The notes beneath the pieces were generated by a model. That model did not search any database. It saw only the letters and a program-made list of their open reading frames with translations, and had not been told where the DNA came from. Source: Cryptomeria japonica (lineage: Eukaryota; Streptophyta; Pinopsida; Cupressales; Cupressaceae). From it: 64,000 nucleotides of DNA. Numbering within the stretch: position 1 is the stretch's first letter; each line of letters begins with the position of its first letter. Both the position numbers and the translations under genes were made by a program. Location: positions 311,624,164 to 311,688,163 of the forward strand of contig NC_081414.1 in NCBI RefSeq assembly GCF_030272615.1. Reading direction: 5' to 3'. Below are positions 1-10,282 of the stretch, one piece after another.

Positions 1-192
1 ATTTATTTAATTTAGGAAAAGGGTAATTTAAATAAATAAATGAATTTATTTAAATGAGAAATAAGGCTAGAAGAGGATAAATGAATTAATTAAATAAATA
101 AAGATTTATTCAATTAATAGAAGAATTAGGCTAAAATAATTAAATAAATAAAATATTTATTTAATTGGACATGACAATTTTAGGTGTCTACA
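1..192 (-). repeat. Element A 3' LTR, partial
   Basis: These 192 bases match 10867-11058 base for base and end with GGTGTCTACA, the complement of the LTR start TGTAGACACC. The rest of this LTR (about 580 bp) lies left of the window. The adjacent internal sequence (193-209) is, on the minus strand, the purine-rich run ending GAGGGGCAAAA that directly precedes an LTR. Confidence 0.95.
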
Positions 193-209
193 TTTTGCCC
201 CTCTTTGAG
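193..209 (-). other. Element A polypurine tract
   Basis: The minus strand reads CTCAAAGAGGGGCAAAA directly before the 3' LTR start TGTAGACACC. Nearly the same sequence precedes the 3' LTR in element C (32929-32941), and a degraded version precedes that of B (41140-41154). By position and composition it is the plus-strand primer. Confidence 0.8.
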
Positions 210-340
210 ACAATGCAGCTTGTTGTGTTGTTTCAAAGAAGATAAGATAAACTGATACAAAGTTGCCCCAAGATGGGAATGATATGCCCCCTCGAGAGAT
301 TGGATGAAAATGTCTAGAAAGATCGCAGACAATCTCTCGA
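202..340. other. Two inverted repeats (hairpins) inside the 3' LTR of element A
   Basis: Stem 1 pairs 202-213 with 228-239 (12 positions, one G-U) and includes part of the polypurine tract. Stem 2 pairs 292-302 with 330-340 (11 perfect pairs; arms TCGAGAGATTG and CAATCTCTCGA). Both have counterparts at the same place in B and C, with sequence changes that keep pairing. The role is unknown; an RNA structure near the 3' end of the genomic RNA, or in the promoter of the opposite-strand gene, would fit. Confidence 0.6.
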
Positions 341-420
341 TAAGAAAGAAAGGCTAGAATGGACTGACAAGACAGGATAGAGTGACAGAGTCACGGGATA
401 ATGAAGACTGACACGGGAGA

Positions 421-455
421 CTAGGGCTAGGGCTAGGGCTAGGGCAGTCTATAAG
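421..455 (+). promoter_or_regulatory. Candidate promoter of the antisense PMD gene in A: (CTAGGG)4 plus TATA box
   Basis: Four CTAGGG hexamers (421-444, telomere-like variant) are followed by CTATAAG at 449-455, about 95 bp upstream of the PMD start codon at 548. A TATA-like box lies at a similar distance from the matching start codon in C and B. Promoter function is inferred from position only. Confidence 0.45.
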
Positions 456-728
456 ATAGACCACGAGGGGAATACATCCTCATTGTCATCCACACATCCA
501 AGAGATCAGAGTGCAGAGCGAGAATAGAGCAGCAACAGTCAGCAACAATGGCATTGGTTCACAGATTCGATCACGTTCGCCGATTTCAGAGGCCGGCAGA
601 TGCAGGAGAGCCGGTGAGTACCTCAAAACCTCCTTTGTATGTTGTTGCAATAAATGTTGTCATTAATGCATGTTAGGTAGTGCATTTAATGTTTTTTAGA
701 ATATGTCAAGCGGGGTCAAAAAACGCTA

Positions 729-860
729 AGGCGCGTTTGGGTTGGCTAGGCGCGTTTATGCAGTATGGGCACGTTTGTGTAGAGCAGGCGTGTTTATGCA
801 ATATGTAAGTGCATTTATGTCATGAAGGCACGTTTATGTCTTCTAGGCCAAATCGGCAAT
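729..860 (+). repeat. Short GGC(A/G)CGTTTATG repeats in the antisense intron of A
   Basis: About five or six loose copies of a 25-bp unit with the core GG(C)GCGTTTATG or GGCACGTTTATG follow one another, with variable spacing. They lie wholly inside the proposed intron 614-1394. Confidence 0.5.
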
Positions 861-937
861 TCTGTGATGAACATTTGTTGTCGATTGGATAAGCTGTTGA
901 GAGGATTCACTCAAGTAGGTCCTTTAGGGAAGACTTA

Positions 938-1370
938 GGACAGGTCGAGGCACTTTGTGATGAATAGTGAGTACTAATATGAGCAGCACTTTGTGATGAA
1001 CAGTGAGTGCGAAAACACGTAGTACTTTGTGATGAATAGTGAGTACTAATATGAGAAACACTTTGTGATGAACAATGAGTGCGAATATGAGCAACACTTT
1101 GTGATGAACAGTGAGTGCGAAATATGAGCAACACTTTGTGATGAACAGAGAGTGCAAAAATGCATAGTACTTTGTGATGAACAGGGAGTACCACTAGGAT
1201 AAATAGCAACACTTTGTGATGAACAGTGAGTGTCACTAGAATAGAAGCAACAATTTGTGATGAACAGTGAGTGTCAGTAGGATAAATAGCAACACTTTGT
1301 GATGAATAGTGAGTGTCACTAGGATAGATAGCAACACTTTGTGATGAACAGTGAGTGTCACTTTGACTGA
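938..1370 (+). repeat. Tandem repeat with core CACTTTGTGATGAACAGTGA, about 12 copies
   Basis: Units of about 30-42 bp share the core CACTTTGTGATGAA(C/T)AGTGAGTG followed by a variable A/T-rich tail. The array fills the 3' half of the proposed intron of the antisense PMD gene. Copies differ by single bases, so this is a young minisatellite. Confidence 0.85.
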
Positions 1371-1880
1371 CATGATTGATTTGCTTGACTGCAGGAGTAT
1401 TTACCTATGTTGTAGTCACGAGAGAGATTCCCATCGACTCAAAGGTTACGACCAGAGCTGACATTTGAGGACAAAGCCACGATTGAGGCTATGGGTTTAT
1501 GATTGAGGTTATGGGCTTGCACCATATTCTGTATGTGCCTAAGTTTTGGGCGAATATGGGATTGTTGACTGCATTAGCTAAGAGATGGCACTTAGAGACT
1601 TGCACTTTCCATTTGTCGATGGGTGAGATGACAGTCACCTTGGAGGATGTATATAGGATTCTAAGGATATCGATCAATGGGGAGTTAGTTCCATACGATC
1701 GAGATGGAGACAGATGAACTAAGATGAATGTTCCAGGATCCGGGATTGGAGATGAGGGTTGGATGCGTGGCTTGGGATACCATGACATGGATAGGATTAG
1801 CATTACCAGTAGTACTAGCAATAGTGATCAGTGGGTTCCTCTGTATCAGTTTTGTAGCATTTTGTATGATGATGTAGACA

Positions 1881-3606
1881 CCTGTGGGTGATTGTAGCCA
1901 TATGATTTTGACATCATTGTATCATGACACTTATGATTATATATATGAGATGATTCATCTTTGCAGCAGCTATATGTGTGTACCTATGTGATGAGATGTT
2001 TCATGATGTATATTTCTATGTGATGCTTATGATATGGATGCAAATATGTATGCAATATTTTTGTTCTTTTATGTTTTTTAAATGTTAGGCAAACTTGAAT
2101 GTATGAAATGCATATGAATATGATAGTGCAAATAATTATTTACATGATGAAAATGTGAAATGTTCTAATATGTATTGTGTGCAAGATATGATGCAATTGT
2201 GATATCTATATGTATGTATGAAATGCTAACATGTGATAATGCAGGTGCAAACTACATGAAATGCAAATGTTTTTGGCATGTCATTATACTCAGTCGTGTG
2301 ATAGCAGGTTACACAGACTCAAGAAGGACAATGGAAGTCAATCAAAAAAGGGGGATGGAAGATAGAAGATATGAAAATGAAAGAGCTTCTTGTGTGTTAT
2401 CCTCATTGAGATTTATTATGGCAAGTAGGTTATGGCAATCGAGGCATATGTTTGACCCAGAAAGTCATTGTACCTGTTTGCATGGAGATAAGATAGTCAC
2501 AAACAAGGAATGCCCCAGTTCATACTAGACTCTCAGTGTCCTCATATCCTTGGACAAGTCAAAGCATTACTAAGAGACAATCCACAGACAACAAACACAA
2601 ATAGGTGACGATACCCCATCCTCGCCTTTCTAGTCAAAGACATCCTGGAGATAGAATCTCTAGTTAGAGACATCCCAGAAAAGCTAAAAGACATGTCACC
2701 AAAAAGATAAAATCAAAAGAAAACCAAGACTCGACACCAACATCCACTGTAGTCCTCAAGTTTAGTGTCTCTTGTCACTTGTATAAGTCTATTTGATTGT
2801 GGTCACAATGTTTACTTTCACAAAAAGGATAGATAGCACTAAACCATATGTTGTTTGAGTCTGTTGAAAGATTTGATTTGTTGAAGCTCATTGTTAGTGT
2901 TGTGTCTCATCTGAAACTGATTGAATCCATGCAACTGATACTTTATTGCGGAGAAGACGGAACTTTATTGCGGATTGGCGATGCAAATGTTGCTTTATTG
3001 TGGATTGTGTGCGGCTAGACTGAAGAAAACTGGAAGAAACTGTACTCCTCAGAACAGGCGATGCTCTCAGTTCCACACCCATCACTAGACGTAGGATTTA
3101 CCTTAGCCATAGATAGGAGCTGATTTATTATGGATGAAAAGAGGGGGAAAGGAATGTTTTATTATGAATGGCGAACCAATCTTGGGTAGATCAATAAGCC
3201 ATGATGGGAATGTGTAAAGTTTATTATGGATGAAGAGGTTGTGAGTGTGTGCAAAGTGAAATGATGAAAGTGAATCCTAAAGGAGGGAGGAGAAATGTCT
3301 CTATGCATGGTGTTGGTGACCCAGTTTTCACCATAGTACTTGCCCAGGGCGCCACCGAAGTGGTTTTCACCGTTGGACAAAATATTTTTCTGTTCTTCAA
3401 TTTTTTTGTGTCACAAGGCGCCTATTTGCCAGGTTTTCACCAAGTAACGATTTTTTTATGTTTTATGATTTTTTTTTGTATTTTTGAATTTTTTGATTTT
3501 TTTTTTTGTATTCTTGAATTTTTATTTTTTTTGTATTTTTGAATTTTTTGATTTTTTTTTTTTTTAAATTTTTTTTTGTATTTTTGAATTGGGATACTTT
3601 GAAGAG
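1881..3606. other. Element A 3' noncoding region between PMD remnant and pol remnant
   Basis: No convincing gene. Short open frames here are isolated and AT-rich. Close to the pol stop the minus strand is A-rich (3462-3590, repeated CAAAAATAC-like units). A block at 3319-3375 (minus strand, GGTGGCGCCCTGGGCAAGTA then a GGTGAAAAC core) also occurs just downstream of pol in B and C. A second GGTGAAAACCTGGCAAA copy lies at about 3420-3440. Confidence 0.6.
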
Positions 3607-4605
3607 CTATGTGTAAAACTTGCGAAGGTGCATGTTGTTGATAGGATCCTCCAAAGGTTCACCCTCTGTGGTTGAGAGTTGATATGCACCAAATCCATAT
3701 GCTGTTGTGATGATGTAAGGACCAAGCCAGTTTGGTTCGAATTTGCCCTTCTTCTCTCTGTCTTGCTGATTTGTAGGATTTTCCTTGAGAACTAAGCCAC
3801 CCACCTCAAATGTGCAAGGCTTTACCTTATGATTGTAGTTGCTTTGTTCCTTGACTGAATGATGTGTAGCTTGAGTGTCTGTCTTCCTTGATAAAGGAAC
3901 TGAGATATAATTACTAGTGTGTGGACTACATAGGCCCATATGCATGTCACCTGAAGAATTTGGGGCATCCCTGATAACAAAGTCCTTCAAGGAAGCTCCA
4001 TTAAAGGTCCATGATGTATCACCAAAAGGGAAAGGATGTGTGGAACAAGTATATGAGTGATGAAGGCTTATGATTGTGAAAAGAAGTGAAAGTAGGATAG
4101 CATGATGGAGACTTAGGATCAACAAGTGTGCTTTTTGACTTAAAATTTTAAAACTTTTGCCCCCAATTATTTTGGTATTAGGGGAGATCAACTCTTGCTT
4201 TTTTTGCTTCATAGGATTTTTATCCTTGAATTTGATTTTTGTGGAGTCCAGTAGCTTTTGATTTTGATTTGGACTAAAGGACTTTTCTTTATTATTGACT
4301 TTTAGATTTTTCTTTTCAAATCTTGATTTTTGATCCCTAGTAAGTGAGGGATTTTGTGATTCTTGTTGATCCAAGTCTGGAAGTGGAGTGGAAATGGAAT
4401 GAGTGGATGATATGGTAAAGTTATGTGAGTTATCAAGAGGGCTGGCGATATGCTCAATAGATTCTTTGTTGGAACCACTCTTAGGACTATTGATATCAAG
4501 AGTTGCTTGCACCACTAGAGGAGATTTGCATTTAGACTTAGTAGCCACAACACTAGGTGGTTCATACCCAATTCCTTGGCATTATAAATTGTTTGTAGTT
4601 TGTTC
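3607..4605 (-). pseudogene. Replacement segment fused to the integrase C-terminal domain (element A)
   Basis: An open frame of 313 residues (4548-3607) follows the protease in the same frame after two stops. Its last 75 residues are the integrase C-terminus, with motifs FEVGGLVLKEN, KFEPNWLGPY and final MHLRKFYT, matching the end of pol in C, B and E. The first 230 residues have no match I recognise. They are Ser/Lys/Asn-rich and include a strongly hydrophobic stretch around LLILSLHHAILLSLLFTIIS that could span a membrane. RT, RNase H and the integrase catalytic core are missing, replaced by about 0.7 kb. This may be a deletion joined to foreign sequence or a captured fragment. The C-terminus is firm; the rest is unknown. 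Confidence 0.6.
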
Positions 4606-5301
4606 TTATCCATTGAATGTCTTAGGAGATCGTGGGAGCTGATCAACATGAAAGATATACTCACCACATCCTATGTCTTTAAACTTGAACTTTTCTTTGA
4701 GCTCTGTTTGTTTTGATGTTGAAGCTTTCAAGGATTCTAGATCAACATATACTAATGAAGGAATAGCCTCTCGATTGATTGGGATTGTTATTTTTGATCT
4801 AAGTCGCAGATTGTTGCAATATATGAATGGGTTAGGATTAGCTTTGATGGTCACTTCAACTCCATTATGTGGAAACTTGATACATCGATGATATGTAAAT
4901 GGTACTGCGCTCATCTCATGAATCCATGGGCATCCTAGTAATATGTTGTATGTGAGATCGAGGTCTAGGAATTGAAAAACCACATCTTTTGTAACTAGCC
5001 CAACTCTAAGAGGTAAGGTGATTATGCCTTTGGATGAACGCTCTTCGTCATCATATGCCTTGATGGTAATTTTGTTTGTAGAATTCACAGCTTTATCAGA
5101 ATATCCCAATTGTTTAATAGTGCTCAATGTACAAATGTTTAGACATGCTCCTTCATCTATCAGGACTCGTTTTATTCGATGTTTGTGTATGAAGGCTTAA
5201 ATGTGTAAAGGTGCATTATGTGGCTGACTTACGGAGGCGTCATCGACTTCTGTGAATGTAAGGGAATGTGGAGAAGAAAGGTATCCCACCATGGCTTGAA
5301 A
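4606..5301 (-). pseudogene. Retropepsin-like aspartic protease (element A)
   Basis: The frame continues directly from gag. The active-site stretch is LIDEGACLNICT, followed by ITIKAYDDEERSSKG, the ILLG flap-side motif and PWIHEMSAVPFTYH, all aligning with the protease of C. The catalytic triplet is D-E-G here, against D-N-G in C and E and D-G-G in B, so the middle residue varies across the group. In-frame stops lie at 5302-5304 (end of the gag frame) and about 45 codons further on. A retropepsin matures Gag-Pol in the particle. Without the upstream stops this would be one Gag-PR polyprotein. Confidence 0.75.
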
Positions 5302-7730
5302 CTAGTCCACGTTCAGATCAGTGGGGATGGAAGTGTCTCTCAAAGTTTTTTTAAGAATGGCTTTATGTGTAGGGGATATGCGTAAAAGCTCAAGGATGGA
5401 GAAAAGAGTGGGTGTCTTCCCTAACTGTTCTACAAGGTCATACTCAGGTTTGGTTGATGAGGAAGCGGTGTTCTTAGCTGGAGCACCTTGCAAGGTGAAT
5501 TTACCTTGACGAGTTGTAACATTACATTCAGAGGTAGGTTCAGAAGAAGATCCAATGCCTTTTAGGACAATATTGGGTCTTTGGGTAGAATTTTCAGGTG
5601 TTTTGTCCTTGATGATAATGGTAGAGACGTAATTGTCCATTGAAATGTGATTGACAGTTGAATCATAGTTATAAGATGCTCTGGTATAATTGGTTTGGTC
5701 ATTTGTGGCTTTAGCTTTTCCCTTGTCATGTTTTGGGAATGGTTCCTTAAACATTTTATGTTCTTGATTGGATGAGTGTCCTTCAATCTCAATGTCACCT
5801 CTATCAATGAGATCTTGTATGATGTTCTTCAGTCGATGGCAATTTCCTGTCTTGTGGCCCTTGCTCCTATGAAATTCACAATATTCATCATCATTCCACC
5901 AATTTGGTTTAACCTTTGGCTCATATGGAGGCAAATTTGGAATTGTGATTATTTTGTTTGCCACTAGCTTTTTTAAAACTGACTCAAGTGGTTCTCCCAA
6001 TGGGGTGTACTTCCTTTGTGACTTTGAAGTTGTTTGAGTATTCACTTGATTGTTTGTAGAGCTTGATCCAGAAAAAACGATTTTGGGTCGTACTGTATTG
6101 GCATCAATAACACCATCATTGACCGTGTTCTTATTTTTATTCCAAAATATTGGCTTATCTTTTCCTTTAAAGTCATCTTTGTTTTCCTTGAATATCTTAA
6201 TGACTCCTTGTTCAATTAGGACCTTCTCTGTTGCTAAGCCTTTTTCAATGACGTCCTTGAAGGTGGACAAACAAGCTTTCCTTAGATCATAGCCAATGTC
6301 TTTGTTAGCATTTTGGGTGAACATTTCTACCATTTGTTTTTGTGGAATTTCACAAGAGCATCTGCTGGCTAGATTCCTGCATCTTTGTAAAAATGATGAA
6401 AAAGACTCTCCATCTTTTTGCTTGGTGTTGCACAAAGTAGTGATTGATATGTCTATCTCTATGTTGTATGAGAAATGTTGTATAAATGCCTCAGCTAAGT
6501 CACCCCATGACTTAATTCCAAGTGGGAGCTGGGAGAACCATTCCATAGCTTGATCACCTAAGCTCTGTGGGAATAATCTCATCAAATATGTCTCTTTTGT
6601 TGCTAATTCAATGCAAGCTATGAAAAAATGTCTTATATATGCCTTAGGATCCCCTTTTCCTCTATACTTATCAAACTTAGGCATCACAAAGTGTGTAGGA
6701 AAAGGAGGCATTGGAATGCTCTTGTCAAATGGATAAGGACATATGTCTCTCATTGTGTATGTTGGCTTCGATGTATTTATGTCCTCCATTTTTTTTGTAA
6801 GTCCTTGATTTGTTGTTCCAAATTGTTCTTAGGTGGAGACCGACTTCTTGGACCATACCCCATGCTTGAGGCACCAATTGGAGGAGGAGCATGTTGCATA
6901 TATGGATGATATTGATCATACACATGTTCATATGGAGGAGGTCTATAATGATGTTGCGTATAAGGACCACTTGGTATAGAGTTGTGATGAGGAACGAAAT
7001 ATCTGCTTTGTCCATGTATACCATACTCTATAGGCATGTCATGAGTTTGTTCTAGTGTGTTGCCCCCAAATTTGACGCGGGGTTTCCTTGTGTCCAAATT
7101 TTGAGCATGCCTTTGGATATCCAATTGCTTTGATGGTTGATCCTTAGCATTGGTATGTGATTGAGCATATTTTTCTGCATAAGACTTCCATAATGGTCTG
7201 TGAAGATGAGTATCGTATGCTTGATCATGTGTGTATGGGACCTCAGGTTTTTGAAACAAAGATGATGGTGATTCAGGCACCATATGTGGTCCTCTATTGC
7301 CTCCACTATTAGGCCTCCTTTGATCCATGTTGAGGTGAGGTTGTTGCAAAGGTCGATTTTCCATTATTTGAGACATATCAAAATCATGAGGGATCTTGGT
7401 TCCACTTTGTGCCATCACTTGTAGAAAGTATTGTCTATCTCTCCTCATTATTTCCTCAACCAATCGATTGAAATGAGGATTCATAATGGTGTCTTCCACT
7501 TCTGCTGAATGTACGAAAAAGTTGTCCATATTATCATTGTGTGTGTCATTGTTGTTTGTAGTGTCCATGTGCTCAACATTTGGAATGTTTCTATAGGCAT
7601 CCATGTCAGGTAATGTGGTATGATCATAATTGAAAAAGACATCATTGTCATACTCATAGGAACTCATGTTTGCGGACACTTGAACCTCTTTAGCTTCTCT
7701 CCTAGATTTTTGGGAACAGGTGTCAACCAT
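5302..7730 (-). CDS. gag: Gag polyprotein (element A)
   Basis: Two overlapping frames (7730-6777 and 6789-5302) form one Gag. The shift falls in a run of eight A residues on the minus strand near 6785, so a single-base slip explains it. The N-terminal part is polar and Gln/His/Pro-rich. The capsid region has ICPYPFDKS, PKFDKYRGKGDP, YLMRLFPQSLG and EWFSQLP, the retrotrans_gag core. A zinc knuckle CEFHRSKGHKTGNC (about 5850-5890) has a C-x2-H-x4-H-x4-C pattern, the variant also seen in C. Gag forms the particle and binds the RNA. Apart from the slip it is open to the stop at 5302, so A may have supplied Gag until recently. Confidence 0.85.
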
Positions 7731-10261
7731 GAACTAGGTATTGACCGAGATGTTTGAGACTAGATGAAAATGGAGAGAGTATGGAAGATCAAGAGTTGGA
7801 TGGAATGTAAATGAATCTGAGGTTTACTTGCAATGTCCAAAGTGTAAGACCAAGTATGTATGTCGTAGAGTAGGTGTGACTTCCAAAGAGATGATAGTTT
7901 CTCTTGATGAGGTAAGTTGACCTTGACTCTAAGTAAGACCAAATGAGACCCAAAGGTGATAGACCTTGATGAGGGATCACTTAGCAAAATGTTGTTGTAT
8001 GTAGTATGTTGACAAAGCAAGATGAGGACAAGCAAGTGACCTTTTGACTCAAGTTTAGGAAAATGTGAATGTAATGTAAGGTGTAAAGCAATGATAAACT
8101 TTGTGAGACCCAAAGATAGGTTGAATGCTAGATGAAAACCTAAAGAGATAGCTTAGGAAGCTCAAGAATTCTGAAACTGATTGCTCTTGTTTGTTGGACA
8201 GTAAATTTTTCCAATTTGTGAAGTTGTTGTTGTGACCAAATCTGAATTTTTTGACTGTTTTTCATGACAAGAGGACACAATGATGACGAAGACTCAATGT
8301 TTGCAAGTGTTTAGACTCAAAAATGACTCAAAGAAAAGTGTGTTGTTTGATGTAAAATTTGTTTTCCATACACTTGAAGACACAAAAGACACAATGTTTT
8401 AATGTTTGGTCTTGAATGTTTGATAGTTCAAAATAAGACAAGCACAATTCTTATGGCTGGCTAGGACAATAGTTGTTGATCCCACATGGAGTTTCCCCCG
8501 AGGCTACGCTATTCAAAGCGGATACTTAGATACTTGACCCCACTAGCTCCACCCTCAGCACTCACTTCTCAGGGCAGCCAAGCATCAGTCCCCACAAAAA
8601 CTCCTCATGGTGAACTTTGTATCTCTACTAAGAACCGTAAGTGTGTGGGCCGCTAATAGAGGTCCGACCTCCTGCCCCAACAACTAAAAGGATTTTGGCT
8701 TCTAAAACAAAAAGGTGCTAGTAAGGGCATCCACTCGTGTGGCCATACATGTGGCACTTTCAACTCTGTAAATACAGAAGGCTCCCAGCCGATAGGGGTT
8801 ACACCCTACAAATGATCAAATAAATTTGATCAAATGGGTTTATGGGGAGACATAGTGTCGGTATGAACTAATCAGCACATGTTATCCATAGTTTTCACCA
8901 TGGATACAGTTATTTATAGTGGTTTGGAAGAAGATGGCTTTTCTTTTGCTACCACTTGGATCATTCTCTCCTCATTAGTAGTCCTAATGACCACACGGGG
9001 AGACAGACCCTCTAAAGATTAAACAAAAAGAGCCTATTGCTCAAGACACAAAAGACAATGGTTCAATTTTAGTGCACCAATTGAAGTATTTGCTAATCTA
9101 TGAAAACAAGGCACACAATAAATATCAAAAACCCTTGCCAAGGTCCTGCAACAAAGATCTATTAGTAGTTTGGATTGTTTCAAATGATCAACCCTTCCTG
9201 CAAGCACACAAGTTAGGTAAATTTTAGATCCAAAAGACTTTGTGAAATAGGGGCCTTCAACAATGTGTTTTGTTGACCAATTCAAAGATCTGATTCATCA
9301 TTAAAAAAAACCACTTGTAAAATTTCAAGAGATTTCCAGAAATGTAAGAAAATCCAAAAAGTTTGCTAATTTGCTCCAAAAATTAATTTTTTATGAAAAA
9401 TCATAAAAAATTCATATAAAATGCAAAATTGATCCAAAAAATATGAAATTTTTACTCGATAGTCCTTAGGGTCTTCCAAACCTACATAAAAAAATTTCTA
9501 CAACAAATCCAAGAAGTTTGTGAGATATAAGTAAAATAATGCAAAACTCTAATTTTCAAAGATCTGATTTTTGAGGAATTATTTTGTGTCAAATTTAAAA
9601 TCACAAAGAATAGATCCTATGTATAATTCTGAGCAATTTCCAAAAATGTAAGAAAATCCAAAAAATTCACTAATTTGCTCTCAAAATTAATTTTTTATGA
9701 AAAATCATAAAAAATTCATATAAAATTAAACCTTGAGCCAAAAAATCTGAAATTTTTACTGAACACTTCTAATAATTTTCCTGCCCTGCAAAAAAAATTT
9801 GATGTCAAAATTCAAAGCCATTTGTGAGATATGATCAAAATAAGGAAAAACCTTAATTTTTAAAGATCTGATTTTTAGGGAAATATTTTGCATCAAAATT
9901 AAAATCACAAAGAACAGATCCTGTGTATAATTATGAGATATTTCCAAAAATGTAAGAAAATCCGAAAAATTCAATCATTTGCTCTCAAAATTAATTTTTA
10001 ATGAAAATTCATAAAAAATTAAAATATGCTCCAATAGATCTAAATTTTTCTTTGAGAGCTCTTGATAATGTCTTCAACTTGCAAAAAAAATTTGGTGCAA
10101 AAATTCTCAGCCGTTTGTGAGATATGATCGAATCTCTTCAAGATCTTGATTTTGTGTCCAAAACTCTAGCTGCACAAAGTTATTCTCCAAATTGTTTTAC
10201 AAAATAGCAATATAGGGTTAGAAAAATTTGCAAAAAAAACACAAATCTAACAAAAATCCAT
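7731..10261 (-). other. Element A 5' leader
   Basis: About 2.5 kb lie between primer-binding site and gag. I find no supported gene; a 117-residue frame at 8113-7760 has no recognisable domain. The part next to the LTR is a three-copy tandem repeat, listed separately. The GC-richer part (8460-8900) may be structured. Confidence 0.6.
9330..10200 (-). repeat. Three tandem copies of a ~305-bp unit in the leader of A
   Basis: The marker TTTCC(A/G)(A/G)AAATGTAAGAAA recurs at about 9333, 9637 and 9941. Each copy goes on through AAAATTAATTTTTTATGAAA and a TTTGTGAGATAT(G/A)A marker. Spacings are about 304-305 bp and copies are diverged, more so than the LTRs. Confidence 0.8.
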
Positions 10262-10279
10262 GTCCCACGGGGCGTGCCA
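10262..10279 (-). other. Element A primer-binding site
   Basis: Just inside the 5' LTR, after a TT spacer, the minus strand reads TGGCACGCCCCGTGGGAC. It starts with TGG, as expected for pairing to a tRNA 3' CCA end. It differs from the tRNA-Trp site used by elements C and E, and I could not match it confidently to a tRNA. Confidence 0.65.
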
Positions 10280-10282
10280 AAA

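Larger units (their letters stand above)
548..1880 (+). pseudogene. Antisense plant mobile domain (PMD, MAIN/MAIL-like) gene of element A, truncated
   Basis: The gene runs opposite to gag-pol. Exon 1 (548-613) encodes 22 residues including HVRRFQRP and ends at a GTGAGT donor. The intron 614-1394 ends in TGCAG and is filled with tandem repeats. Exon 2 starts at 1395 and encodes the PMD signature: an A-x-RW core, then ETCTFHLSMGEMTVTLEDVY and RILRI. PMD proteins in plants act in the nucleus in transposon silencing, and relatives are carried by transposons. Here a TAG follows soon after the exon start, a 20-bp tandem duplication (1481-1500 and 1501-1520) shifts the frame, and the domain stops at 1717. 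No coiled-coil C-terminus is seen. It is a remnant; gene identity is firm, function is lost. Confidence 0.78.

Noticed and set aside
421-444. Interstitial telomere repeat
   Set aside because: Only four copies and CTAGGG rather than the plant TTTAGGG; better read as a local promoter repeat.
938-1370. Regular repeat array that could suggest a CRISPR
   Set aside because: The sequence context is a plant retrotransposon, spacers are not unique sequences of constant length, and units are degenerate; it is a minisatellite.
2175-2528. 117-residue plus-strand frame continuing the PMD gene of A
   Set aside because: No resemblance to the linker or coiled coil of B, C or E; AT-rich and probably chance.
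3607-4548. Env-like gene because of the hydrophobic segment
   Set aside because: It lies between protease and integrase tail rather than after pol, and shows no signal peptide or envelope motif.
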